Of a stretch of 22,423 bases of DNA, positions 15,408 through 22,423 are shown in pieces (positions within the stretch are counted from its first letter, which is position 1; every line of letters starts with the position of its first letter). The notes beneath the pieces are model-generated. The model saw only the letters and a program-made list of their open reading frames with translations. It had not been told where the DNA came from and ran no database searches. The stretch lies in assembly GCF_042680125.1 (NCBI RefSeq), contig NZ_JBHTNY010000070.1. One strand, given 5' to 3'. Position numbers and translations under genes: made by a program. This DNA comes from Robinsoniella peoriensis. Lineage in GTDB: Bacteria > Bacillota > Clostridia > Lachnospirales > Lachnospiraceae.

Positions 15408-15435
15408 TTGTAATTTTTTCAAAATGAGTTAATAT
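15408..15435 (+). promoter_or_regulatory. Second agr-type promoter (P3-like)
   Basis: TTGTAA (15408-15413), 16-bp spacer, TAATAT (15430-15435). The hexamers are weaker than consensus, as expected for an activator-dependent promoter. Expected start of transcription is near 15442. Confidence 0.55.
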
Positions 15436-15464
15436 ATTGGTGTTCAGACAATTATTAACTCATT
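15423..15464 (+). repeat. 12-bp perfect inverted repeat across the P3-like -10 box
   Basis: AATGAGTTAATA (15423-15434) and TATTAACTCATT (15453-15464) are perfectly complementary with an 18-nt loop, and ATCCTTTTTC follows. As RNA read from agrBD it could be their terminator; as DNA it could be an operator, since the left arm overlaps the -10 box of the next promoter. Confidence 0.55.
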
Positions 15465-15676
15465 ATCCTTTTTCGGAAGCTGTCTGATTTGATTACTGTT
15501 ATCGTTTGAGGGAGTACTGCGTGAAGTGGGGAACGCGTGTATATAAATATATATGAGCGATAATAACGTACGGAAATTTTTTTAATAAACGAACAGAATC
15601 AAATCGGCTTCATAATACGCCTCTGTAATATGCCAGACGCCTTTATCTGGGATATTACAGAGGCCATTTTTATTTT
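15442..15676 (+). ncRNA. Predicted agr-controlled structured RNA (RNAIII-like position)
   Basis: This interval has no credible ORF but has an upstream operator and promoter and a strong terminator. Two long-range pairings are visible. First, TCAGACA (15444-15450) pairs with TGTCTGA (15481-15487). Second, GATTTGATT-A-CTGTT-AT-CGTTT (15486-15507) pairs with AAACGAACAGAATCAAATC (15587-15605); this is 19 base pairs, interrupted only by two bulges in the left arm. The two share 15486-15487, so they adjoin or compete at one base pair or two. The second stem encloses G-rich single-stranded stretches (GAGGGAG and AGTGGGGA), the latter in a GCGT/ACGC hairpin. G-rich loops could pair with C-rich targets. 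Expected length is about 235 nt. The position, under a second LytTR-type operator beside the agr genes, parallels staphylococcal RNAIII, but no sequence similarity is claimed. Expression is inferred only. Confidence 0.55.
15619..15676 (+). terminator. Strong terminator of the predicted RNA
   Basis: GCCTCTGTAATAT (15619-15631) pairs perfectly with ATATTACAGAGGC (15652-15664), with CCAGA/TCTGG (15633-15637 and 15646-15650) extending the stem inward, and CATTTTTATTTT follows. It ends about 70 bp before the next gene, so that gene needs its own promoter. Confidence 0.85.
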
Positions 15677-15680
15677 GTAA

Positions 15681-15709
15681 TGGCAATTTTGAATAAGGTG
15701 TGTTAGAAT
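15681..15709 (+). promoter_or_regulatory. Extended -10 promoter of the zinc-finger/polA operon
   Basis: TGTTAGAAT contains an extended -10 (TGn-TAGAAT, hexamer 15704-15709), with the weak -35 TGGCAA (15681-15686) 17 bp upstream. TGTTAG recurs 11 bp later at 15712. Confidence 0.5.
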
Positions 15710-15746
15710 CATGTTAGTTTAAATTTTGCCTTTCGGAGGAAAGCAT

Positions 15747-16361
15747 ATGGATTGTAAAACTGCCCAGCAGATGATTTTGCCTTATATACAGCGAAAATTA
15801 AATGATAAAGAACTCGAAAAATTCATTGAGCATATCAAAGAATGTCCGGAATGCCATGAAGAACTTGAGATTTATTTTACGATCTATTTTGCATTGGAAC
15901 GTCTGGATGATGAAAGCCATATAAACTATAATATCCAGAAGCTGCTGGTTGATGACCTGCATTCTTCTGAGCATCGTGTCCACCGCAGAAAGATCATGCG
16001 TTTTTACCGGCATTGCTTTATGGCTGTGGCGGAACTGGCTCTGTTAATCGTTCTTTTTACCCAGTTTCAGATGTGGGGAAGTAATAAAACGATTCAGCAG
16101 ACAACAATCTATGAATTTGTCTATGGCAATCCAAAATCCGAGATCGATGAAAATTTAAAAGATATACCTCAGATCTACCAGATTGAAACTATGGATTCTG
16201 AGAAAGCTTCCGGCAGTGAAAAGAGCAGTGTGAAAAAAACTCCCGAGACGGAAAGTTCTGCCAATTCTGCCAGCGAAAAATCCACAAATAAAAAAAAGAA
16301 GAATACAAAGAAAAAGAATGCAAAAAATAAGAGTACTGAAATTCAGACTACAAAAAAGTAA
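15747..16361 (+). CDS. zf-HC2-type anchored membrane protein with lysine-rich tail (anti-sigma-like)
   Basis: The protein has 204 residues. ATG 15747 is preceded by GGAGGAAAGC; an upstream in-frame TTG at 15726 includes that binding site and is rejected. C3 and H29-x3-C33-x2-C36 form the zinc-binding pattern of anti-sigma zf-HC2 domains. One membrane helix lies at about residues 90-108. The part beyond it has an acidic stretch and then a Ser/Lys-rich end (STNKKKKNTKKKNAKNK) that should lie outside the cell. Anti-sigma factors normally sit beside their sigma factor; none is present here and the next gene is polA, 12 bp on. The domain call is good; the partner and role are unknown. Confidence 0.7.
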   Translation: MDCKTAQQMILPYIQRKLNDKELEKFIEHIKECPECHEELEIYFTIYFALERLDDESHINYNIQKLLVDDLHSSEHRVHRRKIMRFYRHCFMAVAELALLIVLFTQFQMWGSNKTIQQTTIYEFVYGNPKSEIDENLKDIPQIYQIETMDSEKASGSEKSSVKKTPETESSANSASEKSTNKKKKNTKKKNAKNKSTEIQTTKK

Positions 16362-16373
16362 TTGGAGATATCT

Positions 16374-19016
16374 ATGAGTAAAAAAATTGTTTTAATAGAT
16401 GGACATAGTATTTTAAACAGAGCATATTACGGAATTCCCGACCTGACTAATTCGGAAGGACTTCATACCAATGCGATTTACGGATTTTTGAATATCATGT
16501 TTAAAATATTATCCGAAGAAAACGCGGATTATCTGGCAGTGGCATTTGACTTGAAAGCCCCTACATTCCGTCATACAATGTATGCGGATTACAAAGGCAC
16601 CAGAAAGCCTATGCCGGATGAACTGCGCCAACAGGTGCCGGTGATGAAAGAAGTTCTCCAGTCTATGGATATTCCGCTGATGCAGCTGGAAGGATATGAA
16701 GCAGATGATCTTTTGGGCACCGTTGCAAAAAAAATGGAAAAAGAAGGTCTGGTGGTTTCTATCGTTTCCGGAGACAGGGACATGCTGCAGCTTGCAACAG
16801 ACCAGATCAAAATCCGCATTCCCAAAACGAAACGTACCGGTACGGAAATAGAAGATTACAATACCAAAGATGTAATAGAAAAATATCAGGTTACACCCCC
16901 TCAGATTATTGAATTAAAAGCACTGATGGGGGATGCTTCTGACAACATACCGGGAATCCCGGGGGTTGGTGAAAAGACGGCAACAAAATTAATTGTTGAA
17001 TACGGATCTATTGAAAATGCCCATGCTCATGTGGATGAGGTGAAACCGAATAAAGCCAAAGAATCTCTGAAAAATCATTATGATTTGGCTGTACTGAGTA
17101 AGGAACTGGCTACGATTAACATAGAAAGCCCTCTTGAATTCTCTCTGGAAAGTGCAAGAATTCATAACCTCTATACCCAGAAGGCTTTTGAAATGTTTAA
17201 GCGTCTGGAGTTTAAAAACCTGCTTTCAAAATTTGACTGCGAAGCACCGGCTAATACAGTGACCGATTCATTTGCGAAAGCTGATGACTTGGGTAAAGTA
17301 GAAGAGATATTTACAAATGCCTGTAAGAAAGAGCATGTAGGCTTACAGCTTTTTATAGAGAAAAACTTGCTTTTCGGGTGTTCACTCTGTTTTGGAACTG
17401 CAGATATTTATTTTATACCGGTTCAGGGATTCATATCCGAAGATTACCTGACAGGGAAGATTCATGAAATGATTCGGGCAGTCCCGGGCATTAGTACCAT
17501 TAATCTGAAAGAGCAGTTAGGGTATCTTGCAGTAACCAGAGAACAGCAGCCGAAATTTGCTGACGCAGCCATTGGTGCTTATCTGGTGAATCCGCTAAAG
17601 GACACATACACATACGAAGATATTGCCAAAGAGTATCTGGAAATGATGGTTCCTTCCAAAGCAGAACTGTTGGGTAAAATTTCTCTGACAGCGGCAGCGG
17701 AAGATAAGGAAGCAGAACTGATAACTTATGCCTGCTACGCAGCTTATGTTGCTTTTGCTTCCACACCTAAAATCCGGGAACGCCTTGTGGAAATGAAGAT
17801 GGATCATCTTTTTGATGAAATTGAGATGCCCCTTGTTTATACACTCTTTGATATGGAGCAGGAAGGGATTCTCGTAGAATCGGACGCACTGAAGATCTAT
17901 GGGGAACAGCTTCAGATCCGTATTACGGAACTTGAGAAATCTATTTACGAGCAGGCAGGAGAGCAGTTTAATATCAATTCTCCAAAGCAGCTGGGTGTTA
18001 TTTTATTTGAAAAGTTAAAATGTCCTAATGGCAAAAAAACAAAAACCGGGTATTCTACTGCCGCGGATGTTCTGGAAAAACTGGCTCCGGATTTCCCAAT
18101 CGTAACCAATATACTGGAATACCGCCAGCTTACAAAATTAAAATCCACTTATGCAGACGGACTTGCGAATTATATCTCTTCTGACGGCAGAATACACAGC
18201 ACCTTTAATCAGACCATTGCGGCAACTGGAAGAATCAGCAGCACAGAACCAAACCTGCAGAATATTCCCATCCGTATGGAACTCGGCAGACTTATACGTA
18301 AAGTTTTTGTTCCAAAGGAAGGCTGTGTATTTGTAGATGCCGATTATTCCCAGATTGAATTACGTGTTCTTGCACATATCTCAGGAGATGAAACTTTAAT
18401 AAATGCCTATAGAGAAGCTCAGGATATTCACCGGATTACTGCATCCCAGGTATTTCACATACCATTTGATGAGGTTACCGATCTGCAGAGACGTAATGCA
18501 AAAGCAGTAAACTTTGGTATTGTCTATGGCATCAGCTCTTTTGGGCTCAGTCAGGATCTGAGCATCACCAGAAAAGAGGCATCGGAATATATTGAGCAAT
18601 ACTTCATCACCTATCCCAGAATCAAGCAGTTCCTGGATGAAACCGTAGAAGCTGCTAAAAAAGAGGGATATGTAACGACCATGTTTGGCAGAAGACGCCC
18701 TGTTCCGGAATTAAATTCCAGTAATTTTATGCAGCGTTCTTTTGGAGAGCGTGTAGCGATGAACTCTCCGATACAGGGAACTGCTGCAGATATTATTAAA
18801 ATAGCTATGATTCGGGTAAATAACAGTCTGAAAGAAAAAGGACTGAAATCCAGATTGATCCTTCAGGTACATGATGAGCTTTTAATTGAAGCAGCTCAGG
18901 ATGAACTTGCTCAGGTAGAACAGATTTTAGAGGCTGAAATGACAGGCGCTGCTGATCTGGCTGTAAAAATGGAGATCGATATGCATACCGGTAATAACTG
19001 GTATGAGGCTAAATAG
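16374..19016 (+). CDS. polA: DNA polymerase I
   Basis: This 880-residue enzyme works in Okazaki fragment maturation and repair. The 5'-nuclease domain (1-290) opens with KKIVLIDGHSILNRAYYG and has the helix-hairpin-helix DNA-binding string DNIPGIPGVGEKTA. The middle domain (about 300-480) lacks the D-x-E motif of a 3'-5' exonuclease, so proofreading is probably absent, as in Bacillus and Thermus enzymes. The polymerase domain has motif A DADYSQIELR with catalytic D657, motif B RRNAKAVNFGIVYG and motif C VHDE with D834. I chose ATG 16374 with GGAG upstream; a TTG 12 bases earlier is less likely. coaE follows after 19 bp. Confidence 0.96.
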   Translation: MSKKIVLIDGHSILNRAYYGIPDLTNSEGLHTNAIYGFLNIMFKILSEENADYLAVAFDLKAPTFRHTMYADYKGTRKPMPDELRQQVPVMKEVLQSMDIPLMQLEGYEADDLLGTVAKKMEKEGLVVSIVSGDRDMLQLATDQIKIRIPKTKRTGTEIEDYNTKDVIEKYQVTPPQIIELKALMGDASDNIPGIPGVGEKTATKLIVEYGSIENAHAHVDEVKPNKAKESLKNHYDLAVLSKELATINIESPLEFSLESARIHNLYTQKAFEMFKRLEFKNLLSKFDCEAPANTVTDSFAKADDLGKVEEIFTNACKKEHVGLQLFIEKNLLFGCSLCFGTADIYFIPVQGFISEDYLTGKIHEMIRAVPGISTINLKEQLGYLAVTREQQPKFADAAIGAYLVNPLKDTYTYEDIAKEYLEMMVPSKAELLGKISLTAAAEDKEAELITYACYAAYVAFASTPKIRERLVEMKMDHLFDEIEMPLVYTLFDMEQEGILVESDALKIYGEQLQIRITELEKSIYEQAGEQFNINSPKQLGVILFEKLKCPNGKKTKTGYSTAADVLEKLAPDFPIVTNILEYRQLTKLKSTYADGLANYISSDGRIHSTFNQTIAATGRISSTEPNLQNIPIRMELGRLIRKVFVPKEGCVFVDADYSQIELRVLAHISGDETLINAYREAQDIHRITASQVFHIPFDEVTDLQRRNAKAVNFGIVYGISSFGLSQDLSITRKEASEYIEQYFITYPRIKQFLDETVEAAKKEGYVTTMFGRRRPVPELNSSNFMQRSFGERVAMNSPIQGTAADIIKIAMIRVNNSLKEKGLKSRLILQVHDELLIEAAQDELAQVEQILEAEMTGAADLAVKMEIDMHTGNNWYEAK

Positions 19017-19035
19017 ATAGGAGATATGATTACTA

Positions 19036-19641
19036 ATGAAAGTATTAGGAATCACCGGCGGAGTTGGCGCCGGTAAAAGCACCGTTTTAGACTATATTGC
19101 AAAAATGTATCATGCGAGAGTCATTCAGGCTGACCAGGTAGGACATCTTCTGATGTCCCCGGGCCAGGTATGTTACTACCGCATTACAGAAACATTTGGA
19201 AGCGGAATTCTAAAGGCCGACCAGAATATCAACCGCAGCAAGCTTGCTGATATAGTTTTCCAGGATCACGAGAAATTGCAGAAACTAAATCAGATTGTCC
19301 ATCCTGCGGTAAAAGAATATATTGTAAATGAAATCAAAAAAGAACGCACTGCCAAAAAAGTTCCTTTTGTTGTGATCGAAGCGGCTCTTTTGATTGAAGA
19401 TCATTATGAAACAATCTGTGATGAATTCTGGTATGTCTACACATCCGATGATGTACGCAGAAAAAGACTGAAACAGGCACGTGGATATTCCGATGAAAAA
19501 GTAAAACAAATCATAAAAAACCAGATGCGCGACAACGTATTTCGCCAGCATTGTCAATTTGTAGTTGACAACAGCAGCAATATTGTAGAAAATACATATG
19601 AACAAATTGACAGGGGATTGATAGAACATGAATTTTTGTAG
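19036..19641 (+). CDS. coaE: Dephospho-CoA kinase
   Basis: This 201-residue cytosolic enzyme performs the last step of coenzyme A synthesis, ATP-dependent phosphorylation of dephospho-CoA. The P-loop GGVGAGKST (8-16) follows MKVLGIT; the string VIQADQVGHLL contains the DxxxH substrate-site pattern of the family, and VIEAALLIED and RRKRLKQARG are also typical. The length is usual. polA directly followed by coaE is a frequent arrangement in Bacillota. The binding site GGAG is rather distant (12 bases from the ATG). The 3' end overlaps the next gene by 14 bases, so the two are translationally linked. Confidence 0.95.
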   Translation: MKVLGITGGVGAGKSTVLDYIAKMYHARVIQADQVGHLLMSPGQVCYYRITETFGSGILKADQNINRSKLADIVFQDHEKLQKLNQIVHPAVKEYIVNEIKKERTAKKVPFVVIEAALLIEDHYETICDEFWYVYTSDDVRRKRLKQARGYSDEKVKQIIKNQMRDNVFRQHCQFVVDNSSNIVENTYEQIDRGLIEHEFL

Positions 19642-20425
19642 TATAACAAGCGGAAGCAGCGGAAACTGCATTTACGTAGGATCAGAACATGCCAGTCTTC
19701 TTGTAGACGTAGGCTTAAGCGGCAAAAGAATTGAAGCCGGATTAAACTCCATTGACCGTAAAACGGCCGAAATGGACGGCATTTTAATTACACATGAACA
19801 TTCTGACCATATTAAAGGCCTGGGAGTTCTCGCCAGAAAATATCAGATACCAATCTATGCAACCGGCGCAACCATTGAGGCAATGAAAGCCTATACACCA
19901 CTTGGCAAAGTAGATGATTCTCTTTTTTGTGAGATCTATCCGGATGAGCCATTTTGTATTAAGGATCTGGAAGTAGCACCATTTTCTATTTCCCACGATG
20001 CGGCCGATCCGGTAGCGTACCGCATTAACCATGAAAATAAATCCGTTGGTGTGATTACCGACCTCGGACATTATAACGATTACATAGTAGACCATCTTCA
20101 GGGACTTGACGGCGTACTTCTGGAAGCGAATCACGATATTAATATGCTTCAGGTAGGAAGTTATCCTTATTATCTGAAACAGCGTATCCTTGGAAACAGG
20201 GGACATCTGTCTAACGAAAATGCAGGACGGCTGCTCTGCCGGATTCTTCATGATGGATTAAAAACAATTATGCTTGGACATCTCAGCAGAGAAAATAATT
20301 ATGAGGAGCTTGCATATGAAACGGTCTGCTCAGAAGTGACTTTAGGTGAAAATCCTTATAAAGCCAAAGATTTTCCAATCCGCGTGGCTCACAGGGATGA
20401 ACCAAGTGAATTATTTGCGATATAA
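19628..20425 (+). CDS. MBL-fold metallohydrolase, WalJ/YycJ-like
   Basis: This 265-residue protein has the metallo-beta-lactamase motif THEHSDH (H56, H58, D60, H61) and the N-terminal SGSSGNCIYV string characteristic of YycJ/WalJ proteins. Later HDAADPVAYRI and LLEANHDINML fit the remaining metal-binding loops, and GHLSNE and LGHLSRENN are also family-like. In Bacillus YycJ/WalJ belongs to the walKR operon and is a nuclease-type enzyme; here it sits behind polA and coaE, which suits a DNA-related role, though that is inference. The ATG lies within coaE (14-base overlap) with AGGGGATTGATAGAAC upstream. Confidence 0.88.
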   Translation: MNFCSITSGSSGNCIYVGSEHASLLVDVGLSGKRIEAGLNSIDRKTAEMDGILITHEHSDHIKGLGVLARKYQIPIYATGATIEAMKAYTPLGKVDDSLFCEIYPDEPFCIKDLEVAPFSISHDAADPVAYRINHENKSVGVITDLGHYNDYIVDHLQGLDGVLLEANHDINMLQVGSYPYYLKQRILGNRGHLSNENAGRLLCRILHDGLKTIMLGHLSRENNYEELAYETVCSEVTLGENPYKAKDFPIRVAHRDEPSELFAI

Positions 20426-20436
20426 AGCCATAACGT

Positions 20437-20464
20437 ACCGGATCTTTGCTAAGGCCGATCTGGT
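20437..20464 (+). promoter_or_regulatory. Hairpin between the MBL hydrolase and ACT-domain genes
   Basis: ACCGGATC (20437-20444) pairs with GATCTGGT (20457-20464) with one G-T pair. No T-run follows, so this is at best a weak terminator or a leader element. TTGACT at 20471 follows but has no well-placed -10. Confidence 0.35.
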
Positions 20465-20528
20465 GCGGAATTGACTTACATATATAGATTAATGTGAAAG
20501 AGGACTCCGGTCCCCGAAAGGAGAAGAA

Positions 20529-20801
20529 ATGAAAAAAACAATTATCACAGTCGTAGGAAAAGATACCGTGGGAATCATCGCTAAGGTTTGTACTTTCCTT
20601 GCAGAAAACAACGTTAACATCCTGGACATCTCTCAGACAATCGTACAGGGATTCTTCAATATGATGATGGTTACCGATGCAAACAATTCTACAAAGTCTG
20701 CAGAAGAATTGGCAAAAGCACTGGAAAAACTCGGCGACGAAATCGGCGTAAGCATCCGCTGCCAGCATGAAGAAATCTTCAACATGATGCATCGTATCTA
20801 G
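20529..20801 (+). CDS. ACT-domain protein, UPF0237 family
   Basis: This 90-residue protein is a single ACT domain: KKTIITVVGKDTVGIIAKV, then NNVNILDISQTIVQGFFNMMMV, the glycine-centred ligand-binding pattern of amino-acid-sensing ACT domains. UPF0237 proteins have no settled function; ligand binding (an amino acid or similar) is inferred from the fold. It begins behind AAAGGAG (20518-20524). The next gene, 54 bp on, is its usual partner UPF0210, and the pair is conserved in many anaerobes and archaea, which points to a joint task. Confidence 0.92.
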   Translation: MKKTIITVVGKDTVGIIAKVCTFLAENNVNILDISQTIVQGFFNMMMVTDANNSTKSAEELAKALEKLGDEIGVSIRCQHEEIFNMMHRI

Positions 20802-20855
20802 AGCGCGTCTGCGGGCGCCAATCTGTCACTATATGAAGAAAGGTAATAATCTGTT

Positions 20856-22220
20856 ATGATAAATTTATTTGAAGTAAGCGAAACAAATAAAATGATTACC
20901 CAGGAGAATCTGGATGTAAGAACCATTACTCTGGGTATCAGCCTGTTAGACTGTATTGATTCTGATCTGGGAAAACTAAATCAGAAAATCTACGATAAAA
21001 TCACGACTCTGGCAAAAGACCTGGTTTCTACCGGTAAAGATATTGAAAGAGAATATGGAATTCCCATCGTAAATAAGCGTATTTCCATAACCCCAATTGC
21101 TTTAGTTGGCGGAAGCGCATGTAAATCTTCTGATGATTTTGTAACCATTGCAAAAACACTGGATAAAGCTGCCAAAGAAGTCGGCGTTAACTTTATAGGC
21201 GGATATTCCGCTCTGGTCAGCAAAGGAATGACAAAAAGTGATGAATATCTGATTCGTTCGATTCCAAAGGCTCTTGCATGCACTGAGCGCGTATGCAGTT
21301 CCATCAATCTGGGTTCTACCAAATGCGGTATCAATATGGATGCGGTGCGTCTGATGGGCGATATGATTCTGGAAACAGCAGAGTACACCAAAGAGAACGA
21401 TTCTCTTGGATGTGCAAAACTGGTTGTTTTCTGTAATGCTCCGGACGATAATCCTTTCATGGCAGGTGCTTTCCACGGTGTGACAGAAGCAGATGCAATC
21501 ATTAATGTAGGTGTCAGCGGTCCGGGTGTTGTGAAAACAGCTTTGGAGCAGGTGCGCGGAGAAAGTTTTGAAGTATTATGCGAAACCATTAAGAAAACGG
21601 CATTTAAAGTTACACGTGTAGGACAGCTGGTAGCCCAGGAAGCATCTAACCGTCTGAATATTCCTTTTGGAATTATTGACTTGTCTCTGGCGCCAACTCC
21701 TGCCATCGGAGATAGTGTAGCTGATATCTTATGTGAAATCGGTCTGGAATATGCAGGTGCACCCGGAACAACTGCAGCACTTGCACTTTTAAACGATCAG
21801 GTGAAAAAAGGCGGTGTTATGGCTTCTTCCTATGTAGGGGGATTAAGCGGTGCTTTCATTCCGGTCAGCGAAGACCAGGGTATGATTGACGCAGTTCAGG
21901 CAAATGCACTAACCATTGAAAAATTAGAAGCAATGACCTGTGTATGTTCCGTAGGCCTGGATATGATCGCTATACCGGGAGATACCAAATCTACTACCAT
22001 AGCAGGTATTATTGCTGACGAAATGGCAATCGGTATGGTAAACCAGAAAACAACCGCAGTACGTCTGATTCCGGTTATTGGAAAAGGCGTAGGAGAGATC
22101 GTACAATTCGGCGGACTGTTAGGTTATGCACCGATTATGCCGGTCAACAAATATGGCTGTGATGCCTTTGTAAACCGGAAAGGAAGAATTCCGGCTCCAA
22201 TTCATAGCTTTAAAAATTAA
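20856..22220 (+). CDS. UPF0210 (DUF711, PFL-like) family protein
   Basis: This 454-residue cytosolic protein starts INLFEVSETNKMITQENLDVRTITLGISLLDC and has the glycine-rich strings VGGSACKSSDDF, NVGVSGPGVVK and SSYVGGLSGAFIPVSED typical of UPF0210. The fold is related to pyruvate formate-lyase-like proteins, but no glycyl-radical motif is seen and the function is unestablished. A weak AAAGG site lies 12 bases before the ATG, so translation may depend on coupling with the ACT-domain gene. A terminator follows directly, closing the two-gene operon. Confidence 0.93.
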   Translation: MINLFEVSETNKMITQENLDVRTITLGISLLDCIDSDLGKLNQKIYDKITTLAKDLVSTGKDIEREYGIPIVNKRISITPIALVGGSACKSSDDFVTIAKTLDKAAKEVGVNFIGGYSALVSKGMTKSDEYLIRSIPKALACTERVCSSINLGSTKCGINMDAVRLMGDMILETAEYTKENDSLGCAKLVVFCNAPDDNPFMAGAFHGVTEADAIINVGVSGPGVVKTALEQVRGESFEVLCETIKKTAFKVTRVGQLVAQEASNRLNIPFGIIDLSLAPTPAIGDSVADILCEIGLEYAGAPGTTAALALLNDQVKKGGVMASSYVGGLSGAFIPVSEDQGMIDAVQANALTIEKLEAMTCVCSVGLDMIAIPGDTKSTTIAGIIADEMAIGMVNQKTTAVRLIPVIGKGVGEIVQFGGLLGYAPIMPVNKYGCDAFVNRKGRIPAPIHSFKN

Positions 22221-22225
22221 AAATC

Positions 22226-22261
22226 AGGCGCGATGCTTTTGTATAAGCATCACGCCTTTTT
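22226..22261 (+). terminator. Terminator of the ACT/UPF0210 operon
   Basis: AGGCGCGATGCTT (22226-22238) pairs with AAGCATCACGCCT (22245-22257, one internal mismatch), followed by TTTTTA. Confidence 0.85.
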
Positions 22262-22299
22262 ATATGAAACAGGTAAAGTTCGCACCAGCTAGAGCGAAC

Positions 22300-22357
22300 A
22301 AATTTGGGTTTAGTTGAGAAGGGGACGCTTTGTATATGTTGGGTAATGTACGGAAAG
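22300..22357 (+). repeat. Right copy of the diverged inverted repeat
   Basis: Positions 22306-22334 match the reverse complement of 61-90 in all 29 bases, apart from one base missing here. Past it a 26-residue reading frame (22336-22416, ending TPSAGRRTGIF) is open but has no binding site. The copy lies 45 bp after a terminator, in otherwise gene-free sequence that runs to the window end. Confidence 0.6.
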
Positions 22358-22423
22358 ATGGGAGTGGGAAACTTGTATGGACTCCGTCAGCTGGCCGCAG
22401 AACTGGTATTTTCTAACCTTTCC

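Noticed and set aside
15521..15585. Tiny ORFs within the predicted RNA (GTG 15521-15556, 11 residues; ATG 15553-15585, 10 residues)
   Set aside because: No properly placed ribosome binding site for the ATG, only a distant GAGGGAG for the GTG, and no family resemblance. A short toxin-like peptide as in RNAIII (delta-hemolysin) is not evident.
16362..16373. TTG start for polA four codons upstream
   Set aside because: GGAG used by the ATG lies inside this extension and PolA proteins begin with the conserved KKIVLIDGH region.
20283..20792. Minus-strand open frame of 169 codons
   Set aside because: It lies opposite the ACT-domain gene and the end of the MBL hydrolase gene; both plus-strand proteins are recognised.
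20990..21706. Long open frame of 238 codons on the minus strand
   Set aside because: It lies wholly opposite the UPF0210 gene, whose codon pattern and family motifs are clear; no binding site or recognisable domain.
22336..22416. 26-residue ORF at the right end
   Set aside because: No ribosome binding site, and it overlaps the repeat; kept only as a note on the repeat entry.
1..22423. tRNA, rRNA, CRISPR array, insertion sequence or prophage genes
   Set aside because: Read through on both strands; none of the characteristic motifs or repeat-spacer patterns was found.

Overview
The window reads as a chromosomal stretch from a low-to-moderate GC Gram-positive anaerobe, most likely a member of the Lachnospiraceae (Bacillota, Clostridia). 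This is inferred from strong AGGAGG-type ribosome binding sites, TTGACA/TATAAT-type promoters, an agr-type peptide signalling locus, a UPF0237/UPF0210 pair, and general protein style. No rRNA, tRNA, CRISPR array or transposase was seen.

Layout. (1) 1-141: a diverged repeat that recurs inverted at the far right end. (2) 142-1311: FliB-like cysteine-rich protein. (3) 1331-5382: a promoter, a 32-codon leader ORF whose start is locked in a 14-bp stem, a terminator, then a heterodimeric ABC exporter (BmrCD-type). The layout looks like an attenuation-controlled drug exporter. (4) 5404-7790: peroxide defence operon, ahpC plus an AhpF whose domains are in swapped order, behind a promoter with a Fur/PerR-like box. 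(5) 7856-9148: enolase. (6) 9247-11741, minus strand: a DUF3810-type membrane metalloprotease-like protein and an S41 C-terminal processing protease. (7) 11984-12214: HPr-like protein without the active-site histidine. (8) 12326-15676: agr-like quorum-sensing locus. (9) 15747-20425: zinc-finger membrane protein, polA, coaE and a WalJ-type MBL hydrolase. (10) 20529-22261: ACT-domain protein, UPF0210 protein and a terminator.

The most interesting part is the agr-like locus. Its order is regulator, kinase, agrB, agrD, unlike the staphylococcal B-D-C-A order. The pro-peptide AgrD has no cysteine; a serine sits where the ring cysteine should be, so a lactone ring is predicted. Two pairs of near-identical 13-bp direct repeats, both with exactly 21-bp period and both followed 6 bp later by a -35 box, lie before agrB and just after agrD. 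The second pair faces a gene-free interval of about 230 nt with long-range pairing and a strong terminator. This matches the logic of the staphylococcal P2/P3 arrangement: LytTR regulator, autoinduced peptide operon, and an effector RNA like RNAIII. The RNA is a prediction from sequence only.
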